In this document: in pieces, positions 36,667 to 48,507 of the stretch
How the letters are laid out: each line of letters starts with the position of its first letter
Numbering within the stretch: the stretch's first letter is position 1
Assembly: GCF_000220395.1 (NCBI RefSeq)
Contig: NW_004086446.1
Coordinates: 1 to 64,000 of the forward strand
DNA from: Ichthyophthirius multifiliis
Lineage: Eukaryota > Ciliophora > Oligohymenophorea > Hymenostomatida
DNA length: 64,000 bases
Direction of reading: 5' to 3'
Program-made: the position numbers and the translations under genes
The notes under the pieces: generated by a model
What the model was told of the DNA's origin: nothing
The model's database searches: none
What the model saw: the letters and a program-made list of their open reading frames with translations, nothing else

Positions 36667-37537
36667 TTTTATAAATTATAATTTTAATATTTAAAATGTA
36701 TATTTATATAAAATAATATTTTTATATAAAACAAATTTTTTTAAAAAAAGTCATTTGTTTAACAATATGTTTTTTTATATATAAAACATAAATTTTATGA
36801 AATTTTAAATTTAATTTATTGATTTTTTAAATGAATACTTAATCTAGTAATAATATCAGATATTAATTTTTTAGAATTATAAATTCTAATATATGATATT
36901 TTAAGTTATTAATAAAGCATGTTAATTATAAATATTTCTAAATATTTTTTTTATTAAAATATGATCAGTAAACAAATTTATATATCATTGAACTTAATCT
37001 TTTAAAAGCTTTTGTTTTTTTCTTCTAAAAATACTCTTAATAATTTTTAAGTTTAATTTAATATTTATTTTATAAAGAATGATTGTTTAAATATATTTTC
37101 AGGATACTCTAGAATTTTAATTATTTTAATAAAAATATACGTCATAAAATAAATATTTTAAATTTTAATGTAATTACAATTAAATAAAGAAGCCTTAAAA
37201 AAAAACTTCATTGCGACTTTAGAACAAAATAATGTAAAATAGTTTTAGATTTTTAAAATACAAAAACTTTGAATTATTTTATTCATTTTTATGTATTGAC
37301 GGTATTTTACAGAAGTAGCAATATTTATTTTAGAACTTTTAAAAAATTTAATAAAAAAAAATATTTAATTATTAAATAGAAAATAAAATTTAATTAAGAC
37401 ATAATATTTTGAATAATAGTTAATTATTTGCATGTTTTAATATGGGAATGTATAAAAAGATATTTTTTTTTTAAAAGGTATAATATTTTAGACAAATTTT
37501 ATAAAAAGCACAAAGTGTTATTTATATATTTTTTTTG
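36667..37537. other. Intergenic region between divergent genes
   Basis: About 0.9 kb of A/T-rich DNA between the minus-strand LRRC9-like gene and a + strand hypothetical gene; it should contain both promoters. No coding frame is convincing. Confidence 0.5.
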
Positions 37538-38410
37538 ATGGATATTATAAATTAAATAATAATAAATAAGTATTAGTTAGTTAAAAAAGTAAATTAAAGG
37601 ATTTAAAGCAAAATAAATTCAAGAAAATTACTTAATGAAGTATTAAAAATCAGAAAATAATAAGAAGGAATTTGGTTAATAATTTCAAATCATTTAAAGA
37701 AAGCGATTAAATATCTAAACTAGAATTCAAAGTATTTCTAATTTTATAATTTAGAATATTTATAATTATGCATTTATTTATAGTCTTATAACTCTATAGA
37801 ATCTTAAAGTTTATTGAAAAATTACATAATATAGATATTATTTAATAATTATACAATAAGAGGCTTATTATTCAATAAAATCAATAACGATTTAAGATAA
37901 TAAGAAGATTGAAGCAATTACGCTTTTATCATTATTTAAAAAAAATTTAATATTATATTTGATTTAAAGTGCAATAAGAATACCTTTTTTACTTTATGTT
38001 TTTTATATTTTGTCATAAAATTAAGAATCAAAATAGCAATTCATGCAGATAGGATTACCTTAGAAGTACAATCAAGCTAAAATTTTGATGTATGCATAAT
38101 ATTTTAATTATTAAATAATAATGATAGAAATAAAATGTTTATAAATAATAAGTGATTACTTATTAATAGTTCAAAAAGAAATCAAGAATTTATTGTTTTG
38201 TACAAAAAAATTATAATAAAAGTATTTAAATATTGATGAATTTACATTTAATTGTTCTATTTTTTAAATAACCTAATTCAATTAATTACAACGAAATAAA
38301 TTATTAAAAGATAAATAAAAAATAATTCTTTAATTAATTTAACGTAAATAAAAGCAATAAATCTTATTTAAAAATAATATAAATATTTTTATTTTACTTA
38401 TTATGTTTTA
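37538..38410 (+). CDS. Hypothetical protein, frame broken
   Basis: Starts MDIINQIIINKYQLVKKVN at 37538. The first about 100 codons (EGIWLIISNHLKKAIKYLN, FYNLEYLQLCIYLQ) are followed, after two apparent one-base deficits around 37790-37860, by a continuing frame with IEAITLLSLFKKNLILYLIQ, KQQFMQIGLPQKYNQAKI, IEIKCLQIISDYLLIVQ and FTFNCSIFQITQFNQLQ. The protein is helical and could be an armadillo/HEAT-type scaffold, but no motif is decisive. The 3' end is not resolved: this frame stays free of TGA to about 39 kb and runs antisense into the phosphatase gene, so I end it where the composition becomes low complexity. Confidence 0.42.
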
Positions 38411-38964
38411 AAATAGTTTATGTTATTTAAAAATACATTTACTTTTTAAAGTTTTATATACTATTCCCATTTATTCGTTAAAATTTATTTTGACAAATTT
38501 TTTTACAAAAATCTTTGAATTTCTAATTAGTTTAAATTTTTAAAAATATGTATAATAAAAAATATAGTTATAATTATATATAGAATTAAAAAATTATTAT
38601 TTCTTAACTTAGTAAAAAATATTAAAAATTTAAATATTAAATAAAATTATAAAATAAATATTTATAATATTTTTAAAATTTACTTAATCTTATTTTATTA
38701 AAATCAATTTAAAAGTATTTAAAAAATAAACTGACGAAACCTAAAAATAATAAATAAAAAAAGAATAAATTATAGATTAAACTAATCAAAAAAAAATAAC
38801 ATCTAATATATTTTTTTATTTCAAAAATTTACATAAAAAAAAATAAAAAAATACATTAATAAAAATAATATTTTTTCTTTAATTTAAAAAAAGGAAAGTA
38901 AGTAAAAAAAAAAAAACTAAAACTGCTCCCAAAAATAAAATAAAAAAAAATCAAAAGTAAAAAA

Positions 38965-39820
38965 TCAACCTAAAATACTACTATAACATTCTTAAAAGCT
39001 GACCTAAACTGCCATAACGGAAATGTTATCTTAAGATCTTTTACTTTTAGCTAAATTTTTTAATTTAGAGGCAATATCTCCACTCGAATTTTGATTTTTC
39101 TCCACAATATACTTCAATTAATTTCTCATCAACATAATCCCATAATCCGTCACTAGCAATAACAATATTATATATAGCGTTTTCTTCATATTATTCAAGT
39201 ATTGTTTTGCTAATATAAGGTATAATACTGACACCTTTAAGTTTATATTTTAAGTCTCCAAAAGCTCTGCTGACTTCCAATTCACCTTAAATTCTTCCCA
39301 TACTTACGAATCCTCCTGCATTTTTTATTCTGCTTTTTTCCTCTTCATTAGAAGCTCTATGATCTACTGTTAATTATTCGATATTTTTAGAATATAAAAC
39401 GGCTTTTGAATCCCCAACATTAGCAATATAAAGCACTTTTTAATCGTTTTCTTATCTTATTACGCCGATAGTGCATGTAGTACCACATTCTTCAGCTTTA
39501 GAACTTATTTCTTATTTAATTTTTTCATCTAAAAGAGCAAAAGTATCTATTAATAATTCACTAATATCTTCTAAATTTTAGTTTTATTTCAAATTTTCGG
39601 TAAGTATTTTAGGAAGATTTATCGCTACAAATTCAGATATTTATCTTCCCCCATGACCATCTAAAATTCCAAAAACGCATTCACTTTCGCTTACTTCTTC
39701 ATAAAAATATGCATCTTCCATTTAATCTTTTACTGAAAGATTCGGTTCTGTATATATAGCATATTGTTAAATTGTATGGGTATTTTCCCAACTTTTCTAA
39801 TAAGTACTACGCATAAACAT
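38965..39820 (-). CDS. PP2C-family protein phosphatase
   Basis: About 284 residues, intronless. Metal-dependent Ser/Thr phosphatase motifs in order: MEDAYFYEE, GILDGHGGRQISEF, GTTCTIGVI, ANVGDSKAVLYS, DHRASNEEEKSRI, GELEVSRAFGDLKYK, VIASDGLWDYV and SQDNISVMAVQV. All the expected Asp and Gly residues of the two-metal site are present. The start MFMRSTYQKSWENTHT is at 39820; a second Met at 39814 is possible. Near 39070 the frame changes by one base at an A-run (CGEK...SSGDIASK); removing one A restores the C-terminal motif. TGA at 38965. It could act on any cytosolic phosphoprotein; no partner gene is adjacent. Confidence 0.87.
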
Positions 39821-39949
39821 TTTTTTATATATATATAAATATATATATTTATTTTTAATTAATTTATTTATTTATGCTTTTAATTTTTTTCTTATAATTA
39901 TATTAAAATGTTAGGTGTATTTTTTTAATATTGCTTTGTTTATATATTT

Positions 39950-40008
<59 letters not shown>

Positions 40009-41077
40009 TTTATTTTTTATTTATATAGTTTTTTCTTTTTTCTTTTTTTATTAATTAGAATTTATTTTTAGTTTTTATGTTATGTAATTAATATTGTATA
40101 TATAATACTTTTGTTTCGCACGTAAAAGTATAATATATAATAAATTAATTATTTAATTATTAATAATATTTACTTATTTATACTGACGTATTAATTTTAA
40201 ATTAAAATATATATTTTTAATATTTGCAATTCTAAAAAAATGAATAAAATTTTTCCTTTTAAAATTAAAATTTTGCATTAATATATTTAGTTAATATAAA
40301 ATTATTAAAAATCTTATTCTTTTTATTATAATTTATACTTTATATTTTTATAAAGAAAAAAAAATTATTTTGAATTTTAGTACGGATTTTAAAATTAAAT
40401 ATAATTAAAGGGAAAATATATACTATTTTATAAAAATATTATTTCAATAATAATAAAATTGCAAAAATTAATCTAAATATTTATAAATTTTTTTAATTAT
40501 TTTGAAACATAACATTATTTGAATATTCTTCTAATGATATTTTGTAATCAATACATTATTTGTAATATTAAATTAAATATAAGTTTATAATTATAATTTA
40601 AATATTTATTTTATAAATAAATATTTTTTTAAAAAAATAGATAAAATTAAATCATTATCTTAATAATATAAATTTTACTTTTTATATAAATAATAAATAA
40701 ATGCGTATTAAAATGTATAAATATATTATAATTCTAATTAATTAATATTATTATAAAAAAATATATTTTTTAAGTATAAATTATATATATAACTAAAGTA
40801 TTATTATTTTATTATACCAAATATATATAAATATATAATCTTTATAAATTAAAGTAAAAAATATATATATTATTGAATTAATTATTTATTTTTATGATTA
40901 TAATTAGGATTCTTTCATTTATTTTATTAAAAATTAAAATTAATTTATTTTAAAAATGTTTTTATTAAATTGATTATATTTTTTTTTATTTATTTTAATA
41001 ACTTTTAACTTTTAATTTAATATATTTATTCATAATATTTTATACAAAATATATAATTATTTTTTATTAAAAATCCC
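39821..41077. other. Intergenic region with long TA microsatellite
   Basis: About 1.25 kb of A/T-rich DNA between two minus-strand genes. It includes a TA repeat from about 39955 to 40008 interrupted once by AAA. No coding sequence seen. Confidence 0.65.
39955..40008. repeat. Long TA microsatellite
   Basis: The longest AT-dinucleotide run in the window, about 25 units with one interruption. It lies just upstream of the PP2C start and may be length-variable. Confidence 0.8.
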
Positions 41078-43865
41078 TCAATTATCATAATAATTTTAAA
41101 TGAAATATGTGAAAATTTAAGAGTTTATAAATTTAATTAAAAATTCTTTATCTTTCGTATAAGCTTTTTTTATAACTTCTTAACTAAATTTTTGATAATC
41201 AATTTCCTTAATAAAAAAAATACAAACATAATAATATAATTTATTTTAATTAAAAAAAATGTACCTATTATTATAATTCATTAATAAATTCATCTTTTTT
41301 AGGCAAAATGTCAATAAAACATTATCTAATACTTTCATTAAAAGTATTAAGTAAAATTTCAGCAATATCATCTTCAGATTTAGTAGACATGAATTTTAAT
41401 TTTACATCTTATTTTTCATTTTGGTTTTAATTATTACCCGAATTTTTAAAAAATGATTTAAATTTATTTTAAGCTTTTTAATCTTTTAAACCATTTTAAT
41501 TAATCTGTATGTATAATTTTTCGACTTTGTTTTTTAAATTATTTAAATAAGGAATTTCGTTTTATAAAATATTCCTTAACTTTTAATTTCCTAAAATAAT
41601 GCTTTGTCTATCTAAATCAACAAAAACATGATCATTATATCTTTAATAATATTTTTTTCCTTAAATAAAAGAGCTAGATTTATTAATTCCAATAATTAAA
41701 GGAACTGGAGAATCTAATAAATCCAAAAGAGTTTCAGGAATCATGTAAATAATAGGATGAGGCCATTAAAAAGGATAAATAAGTTATTCGAAAGTATGTC
41801 TTTTTTAATTATTTAATTATAAAAATAAATATATTTTATAATACATTGTTTATGTCAATAAGCATTCATTTTCGCTTATAAATATTATTGTATTTTCATG
41901 CAAAATAGCGTTAAAAATGAACATTAATTCTTTCAATTATAAATTAGATAAAGTTAAAACTAAACTCCATTTATGGGTTTTTGTATTTATTATTTCTTAT
42001 TATTATATAAAGTAATTTATTTATCCAAACGGAGTCTTTATAGTTAAAATTTGTTAAAAGTCATTTATAATACATTTTTTTTGATCAGGAAATAATAAAT
42101 CTCTGCTTTAATGTATGATATTTTGGATACAATCTCCATCTATATCATAAAATATTTTATTATTTATATCCTTTTTATCTTCAAACATGCTTATTCTTGA
42201 TATTTTTACATGATCTTTTGTTTAAAAACAAGAAAATAATATAAATAATTTCATATTTTTAATTTTAAATACTAATTAAACTAAGAAGAAGATCTTGGAA
42301 TAATTCATAAAAAGGGTAATATGTGATATAGCAATATATTTTATAACCTTTCCAAAACACTCTTTTTTTTATATTTTCTAATTAAAAATCACTTTCGTTT
42401 TAAGTCTTTTATTAAAAAAATAAATAAATAAATATTAATGTTATTTTATTAAAATATTTTTAACAGTTTCTATATAATCTTTTATTTTCAAACATATGCA
42501 ATAAAGCAATCTATGTGGATTAATAGATTCTAGAACTTTATTATTACTATTATTATTTTTGTTGTAATATTAGTCACTCTTAACAGTAAAAACAAAAAAC
42601 TTATCATATAACTCACTTTTTATTCCAGAAAATAAAATCCTTATTTTTAAATTAATATATTTAATTTCATATTAAAAATAAATACTCTTTTATTTTACGA
42701 AAAGAAGTACCTAATCTAACTCTTTTTGCTCTACAACCAAATGGAAAAGCAAACTCATGAATGATTTTAGGAATTTAACTAAAAAAAAAAAAAAACATAT
42801 TTAAAAAAATTGATAAAAGTAAAATAAAAATTAAATACAAATCTTCATTATGATTAGGAAATTAATAAAGGATTTTCCCAGGTGTAAAAACTTCTGTATA
42901 AAAAGAATTAGTATCACTAAAATTTTTCATATCTTATTTATCAAATCCTAAAACATAAAATCCTTCATATAATTTTTAAAATTAATTATTATCTTAATTA
43001 TGTTAAATAATCTAATCATTATACTCTTAAATAAATACTAATGATTTAATTTGCTATTTATCTACTATTACTTCTTCATTATTTTCTTCTTTATTCTCTT
43101 CATCTTAATAATGATTTACTTTTCTATGGTTAAATACAATTGATTTTACTGATTGTTTCGATTGCTTTAAAAATTAATTTTAATTTTCATTAATATTTTA
43201 TATATTCAAAATAATAGTTGAATTATTTTTGCTTTGTATTCTATTAAATATAATTTTATTTTATTATTATTGTGCTTATTATTAAGGACTTCTATTAGTT
43301 TTTACATGTAAATATTGTATTTAATTAGTTTTTTCAATATTCTATTCTATATCTTCCCCATTTTCCTAAATAAGCGAAAGTGAATGATTATTTTATACTT
43401 CTTTAACTAAAGTTTACTATCTTATTAATTTTATTAAAGGAGACTTCTAAGATTTCTCTAAAAATAAAGGGGAACTTTCTTCTTTTTTATATTCGCTATC
43501 ATAATTATGGGCCACTATTGATTTTCCTATTGCCTTTATTATATCTTAATCTAAATATATTTTTATATTCATTAATTTAAATTATTATTTTATTTTTAAA
43601 AATCAAAAATACTTTAGTCATCTAATTTTAATTATTTACAAACTTATTTATTTGATACTCGAGCTTCTTCCTCTGATTATTGGCTTAAAGATGTAATTGT
43701 ACTTGTTTTATTATCTGAAGAATTCGCAAATAATTTTGAGATAGCCTCGGAAGAAGATAAATTATTTTAAGGATTTGTATTATCAGAATATTCAGAAAAT
43801 GATAATAACGATTTAAATTATCTATGTCTATAAGGTTTTTAATATTTAATTTCTTAAATATTCAT
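41078..43865 (-). CDS. DENN-domain protein
   Basis: The core is a tripartite DENN module, found in Rab guanine-nucleotide exchange factors. The uDENN part is seen in YEGFYVLGFDKQD and IIHEFAFPFGCRAKRVRL. The cDENN part runs from HRLLYCICLKIKDY to KWSLVLTLSNLQLKELMF, LHENTIIFISENECLL and YPFQWPHPIIYMIPETLLDL, then SPVPLIIGIN. The dDENN tail ends FINSQIFTYFIQNYYDN and TGA at 41078. Resolved introns: 42779-42838, 42640-42710, 42406-42464, 41800-41844, 41207-41264. A Ser/Asn/Gln-rich N-terminal region starts MNIQEIKYQKPYRHRQF at 43865; a one-base break near 43575-43610 joins it to MNIKIYLDQDIIKAIGKS, otherwise an ATG (43572) overlapping a TGA. Another slip lies near 42590. Which Rab it serves cannot be told. 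Confidence 0.8.
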
Positions 43866-44204
43866 TTAATCTATCCATAGTAAATATTAAAATTAGTTTT
43901 ATAATTGTTTTAAATATTTATTTGACATTTTTTTTTCTTCATTATATTATTATTCATATTAGTCGCATTTTTATTTAAAGAGTAAATTTTGCTTTTATAA
44001 ATCTAAAATCTCCTATCTTTATTGAGAACTTTTTTTTATTCATTCTCAAGTTACTTTTTTTAATTTATATATATATATTATCTTTTATTAATTATTTCTT
44101 ACTGTTTTTAATTATTCGTTTAATATTTTTAACCTATCAACATGCTTTTCATTTTTCTCTAATAATTATTAAAATAGCTTTATTTTTTGTTCTTATTAAC
44201 TCAT
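43866..44204 (-). other. Possible coiled-coil N-terminal extension or short ORF
   Basis: An open stretch begins MSQQEQKIKLFQQLLEKNEK at 44204 and continues with a heptad-like helix (HVDRLKILNEQLKTVRNN). It then changes frame and reaches the DENN gene start. It could be the true N-terminus of the DENN protein with one-base errors, or a short separate coding unit. The evidence is compositional only. Confidence 0.35.
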
Positions 44205-44649
44205 TACTTTTTTAATATTTTAAACTTTAATTAATTTTTAGTAAATATAAAATAATACTTTTTTAAAATTTAATTATTTTATTTATTAAAAAGAATTATA
44301 TTTTTGATAAATATAAAAATTTTTAATGGATAAATATAAAATAAAAAAATCTTTTTTTTATATTTATATATTTTTTGTTTTTTTAAACACTAAATATATA
44401 AATATTTTAATCAATAATCTTTATTATATATTTAAATATTTATATGTATTTATAATAACTCCTTCATTTCATTAACTTTATCGAAAAGTGAAATTTATTA
44501 GAGTTTAAATATATGAAAAAGATTAAAAAGCAACAGAGAAAAAATAAAAAAAACATATAAAAAAATATATATTTATATATAATAATTATAAATATACAAA
44601 AAAAAAATTAAAAGAAAAAAAAAAATTAAAAAAGAAAAAAAAATCACGA
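44205..44649. other. Promoter region between divergent genes
   Basis: A/T-rich spacer between the minus-strand DENN locus and the highly expressed P0 gene. Poly-A tracts directly precede the P0 ATG. No specific element can be named. Confidence 0.45.
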
Positions 44650-45722
44650 ATGCCACCTGTAAAAGTTGATAAAAGAGCTAAGAAAAACGATTTCATCAGA
44701 AGATTTTACGAGCTCCTTTCCAAATATGACCAAATAGCTTTTTGCACATTAGAAAACGTAGGAGCATTATAACTTTAAAAAATTAGAAGATCACTCGGTT
44801 AAAATAACATTTTAGTTATCGGAAAAAATGTAATAAAAAAAATGAAAAAAAAAAAACAAAAACGTAAAAAAAAAAAAGACTGTCATTAGAAAAGCCATTC
44901 AAATGAAATCTTAACCTCTTCCCGAAGGCGAAAATTACGATTGGTACAGACAATTTGGAGCCCCTAAACCTTAATTAAAAGCATTATTAGAAGGATAACA
45001 TTTAAAGTAGAAAATTGGTTATATTTTCCACAATGAACCTATATCTGTTTTGAAACCTAGAATAGAATCTTTCGTAGTTCCTGCCCCTGCTAGAGTTGGC
45101 ACTATTGCTTAAAAAGACGTATTTATTCCTCCAGGTCCCACCAATATGGATCCCTCTTAAATTAACTTTTTCCATGCTTTATAAATATCTACAAAAATCT
45201 AAAAAGGTTAAATTGAAATTACTAAAGAAGTCCATGTCTGTGTAAAAGGAAAAAAAATCGGAAACTCCGAAGTTGCTTTGCTCGAAAAAATGAACGTCTA
45301 ACCCTTCTCTTATGGTATGAGTGTTTATCTTGACTACGATGGTGGAGATATCTTAAATGAAGAAAGTCTTTCTATTGGAATCGATCAAATCCTTTCTAAC
45401 TTCTCTTCTGGGCTTAAGAATCTTGCTGCTATATCCTTAGAAAGTGGATATGTTACTGATGTTGCTGTTCCTCACTTAGTTGCTAACGCTTTCAAAAATC
45501 TTGCTGCTATTGGACTCGAAACTGGATATAAATTCAAGTAAATTGAAGGAGCTGGATAAGCACCTGCCCCTGCTGCTGCCGCTGCTAAACCTGCTGCTTA
45601 AGCACCTGCTAAAGAACAACGTAAATTTAATATTTTATATATTTTTTTTATATAAAAATATAGCTAAAGTTGAAGAAAAAGAAGCCGAAGAAGATTATGA
45701 TATGGGTGATCTTTTTGGTTGA
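44650..45722 (+). CDS. RPLP0: 60S acidic ribosomal protein P0 (uL10)
   Basis: Three exons (introns 44830-44878 and 45621-45663), 326 residues. It starts MPPVKVDKRAKKNDFIRRFY and contains the rRNA-binding domain (GKNTVIRKAI across intron 1), the P0-specific insert (VCVKGKKIGNSEVALLEKM), SYGMSVYLDYDGG, the Ala/Pro-rich hinge (APAPAAAAAKPAAQAPAKEQ) and the conserved acidic C-terminus EEDYDMGDLFG. That tail binds GTPase factors on the ribosomal stalk. The C-terminal Asp-rich tail is EEDYDMGDLFG rather than the SDDDMGFGLFD of many eukaryotes, as in other ciliates. Codons are notably richer in C-ending forms than in neighbours, as expected for high expression. Stop TGA. Confidence 0.96.
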
Positions 45723-46077
45723 TAATGGTTAATTTTTAAAAAAACAAACAAGAAAAAGAAAAAATAACATAGATAAATATATTTTGTATGTTTTTGTTGT
45801 ATTTTTTTTTTTTTTTAGATTTTATTTAAACTATAAGTATATTTACTTTTTTTATTATTTATATTTACAAATACAGATATTTTTATAAATAAAAATAAAT
45901 ATTTTATATCGAATATTAATATTTAAACAATAAAATTAGAATTTAATTATAGTATAAAATTAATATTTAATAATAATAAAAATTAAACATAAAACTAAAA
46001 ACAAAAACAAAATCAAAAAATAGAGTTTATAAAAAAAATTAAATAAATTTTTTTATACATTAAAAAAGAAAAAAATA
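45723..46077. other. Short intergenic region
   Basis: About 355 bp of A/T-rich DNA between P0 and the Fcf2-like gene. No gene seen. Confidence 0.5.
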
Positions 46078-46736
46078 ATGGTTAAGCATACTCCTGAATG
46101 TTCATATTTAGAAAAATTATTAGGTAACAATAAAAACTACTTATTTAATTATTAAAAAAATTAAAAAAAGATTACAATAAATATATAGTACCAAACGATG
46201 GAAGTGGATTTACTCTTAGAACTAGTTATAATGAAGAAAATAAACTTTAAGCAAATAAATTATTTTAGGAAAATTATTAATTTAATAATTTAAGGGATTA
46301 AAAAATAGATAAAATATAACCATTAAAAGAAACAAATGCTGAAAAAAGAGAACGTTTAGAACAAAAACAAAATACATTAGATTAATGGTATGGATTACAA
46401 AAAAAAACTAATTTAACTCTTGAAGAAAAAAACTAATTAGTATTATTAAAACTTAAAGGATATATTAATCCCAAAATGCATTTTAAATCAAGTGATATGA
46501 AAAATATTCCTAAATACTTCTAAGTAGGAACTGTTATCGGAGGAAGTGATTATGGAGTAGGAATTGAAAAAATTTCTAGAAAAAAAAGACAAAATAATAT
46601 TGCTAATGAATTAATTGAATTAGATAAAAAAGCTTAGTTTACTAAAAAAAAGTTTGGAGAAATATAAAAAAATAAATTCAAAATTGCTAAGGTTTCAAAG
46701 TTATAAAAAAAATTAAAAAAAACCTTAAACATATGA
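46078..46736 (+). CDS. Fcf2-family pre-rRNA processing protein
   Basis: Two exons with an intron at 46124-46170; 203 residues. The C-terminal half matches the Fcf2 domain of yeast Fcf2 and human DNTTIP2: LDQWYGLQKKTNLTLEEKNQ, LLKLKGYINPKMHFKSSD, then NIPKYFQVGTVIGGSDYG, and a basic tail with RKKRQNNIANELIELD. Fcf2 acts in the nucleolus on early 35S/18S pre-rRNA cleavage. The N-terminus (MVKHTPECSYLEKLL) is short compared with metazoan members. The frame is clean and all landmarks are in one exon. Confidence 0.9.
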
Positions 46737-47409
46737 AGAGAATTAAAAAAAGCAAAAAATGATGTTTATTTATATGCATGTATATTATATTTTATTTATT
46801 ATTTTTATAAAGTTTGTATTTGTTTAAAAATATTATTATTAAAATATAATAAAAAATCACTATTTTATTCTTATGTTTTATTTTTAAAGGAAAAATATAT
46901 TACATTTTTTATCTTTTTTTATATTTTCTTTATTATTATTTTTATGTCACTTAATCTACAAAAAAAGAAATAGTTATTCATTTTTTTTTTATTCGTTGAT
47001 TAAATTTTTAATATGAACTTAGAATAATAAAAAAGCATCTCTGCAAAGTAATATATATATATTAAACAAAAATTATTATATATTCTTCAAATGTCATCTT
47101 TTTAAATTTTGTTTTTAGTACTTAATTTCTATAAAATGAATTTATCCACAATAATTAAATTATAATTTTATGCATTTAATATTATAAATTTTACTTTAAT
47201 TTAAATAATAAACATTAAATATTGTTAAAATTATTAATACATTTTATTTTTTGTTTATGAAAACATAATAACACGTGTATTTTTTAATAATTTTATTAAG
47301 TACATAAAAACAAAAAAATAATCTTTAATTTATAATATATATTTTTAATTAAAAAAAAAAATATTAAAATAGCTTTAGCAAAAAAATATTAATAAATAAA
47401 TAAATAATA
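46737..47409. other. Intergenic region
   Basis: About 670 bp, A/T-rich. No coding frame was supported on either strand. Confidence 0.55.
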
Positions 47410-47743
47410 ATGTCTTCTAACGAAAATTTATAAGCAGCTTTAAAAAAAAGAGCTTAACCCAAACCAGGTATATTATATAAAAATAATATAATTCATATTT
47501 ATTAATAATTTAATAAATATAGCTACAGGAAAATCATCTGGTGGATCAAAAAGTTCTGGACCAGTAAATGTAGGTACATCTGATGTTGGTCTTAAAGTAC
47601 AACCAAGATCTGTTTTAGTTATTTCTCTTGTATTTATGGGTATAGTTATACTTTTACATATATTTGGTAAATTACGTGGAACTTCATCTGCTGCATAAGG
47701 AGCAGAAACACCTTAAGGAGCCTAAGAAGAAGATGGATTATGA
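47410..47743 (+). CDS. SEC61B: Sec61 beta subunit of the ER translocon
   Basis: Two exons (intron 47468-47522), 92 residues. It has the short cytosolic Gly/Ser-rich region GKSSGGSKSSGPVNVGTSD, the conserved LKVQPRSVLVISLVFMG (LKxxPxxVLVxS) motif leading into one C-terminal-type membrane helix, then a brief polar tail AQEEDGL. Sec61 beta is the tail-anchored small subunit of the protein-conducting channel. The tail after the helix is longer than in most eukaryotes, about 23 residues. The frame is clean and it ends at TGA 47741-47743. Confidence 0.92.
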
Positions 47744-48507
47744 TTATGATTTTGATTTAAAATATTTTATTTTTTTGTATTAAATTTCTTATGTTTTTAT
47801 ATTTATATTTTTCGTAAGTATAAGGTACACCGTATTTAATATTATTCAAGAAAAATATTATTATAACATAGTTTTCAATCAAAAGCAAACAAAATAAAAA
47901 ATACTTTATAAAAATATTTATATTTACAAATATATCTTTTTTAATAATTACATATATTTATAAATCATTATATTAAATAAATAATACACTTGGATTAAAA
48001 AATATACTATAACTTCTTTTATATAAAATAATTATGCATTTTTTAAAAAAAATATGTTCAATATTTTAAAAAGATATTAATTTTTTTTTTAAATTAATAA
48101 ATAATTTTTATAAAAGCGTCTTTAATTTCTATTGCTAAACACATTTTCATATATTAATTTAATATATTTATAAAAAAAAATTGTATTAATATTATTTATT
48201 TATTTATGAAATTATATCAAAATTAAAGTGTAAAAATATTAATATATGAATCAGATTATAATTAACTTATATACAAGAAATAAAATCATTTTAAAATAAT
48301 AAAAAATATATTTTAATATATTTTAGTGTATTTTAATAAATATTATTATTCAAATTTAAATAGATTCTATTATATATATTTTTGTTTATTTATATATATT
48401 TTAATAAAATAAAAATAAATATACTTAAATCTATTTTCTTTTTCAGAAAAACTTTTAAATTTACAAAAATATATTATATTTATTTAAATTTTATAAAATT
48501 AGAAATC
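47744..48507. other. Intergenic region, convergent gene ends
   Basis: About 760 bp of A/T-rich DNA; nothing recognisable. Confidence 0.55.

Noticed and set aside
45480-45722. Separate Leu-rich ORF inside P0
   Set aside because: It is another frame of the P0 C-terminal coding region and reads through its second intron.
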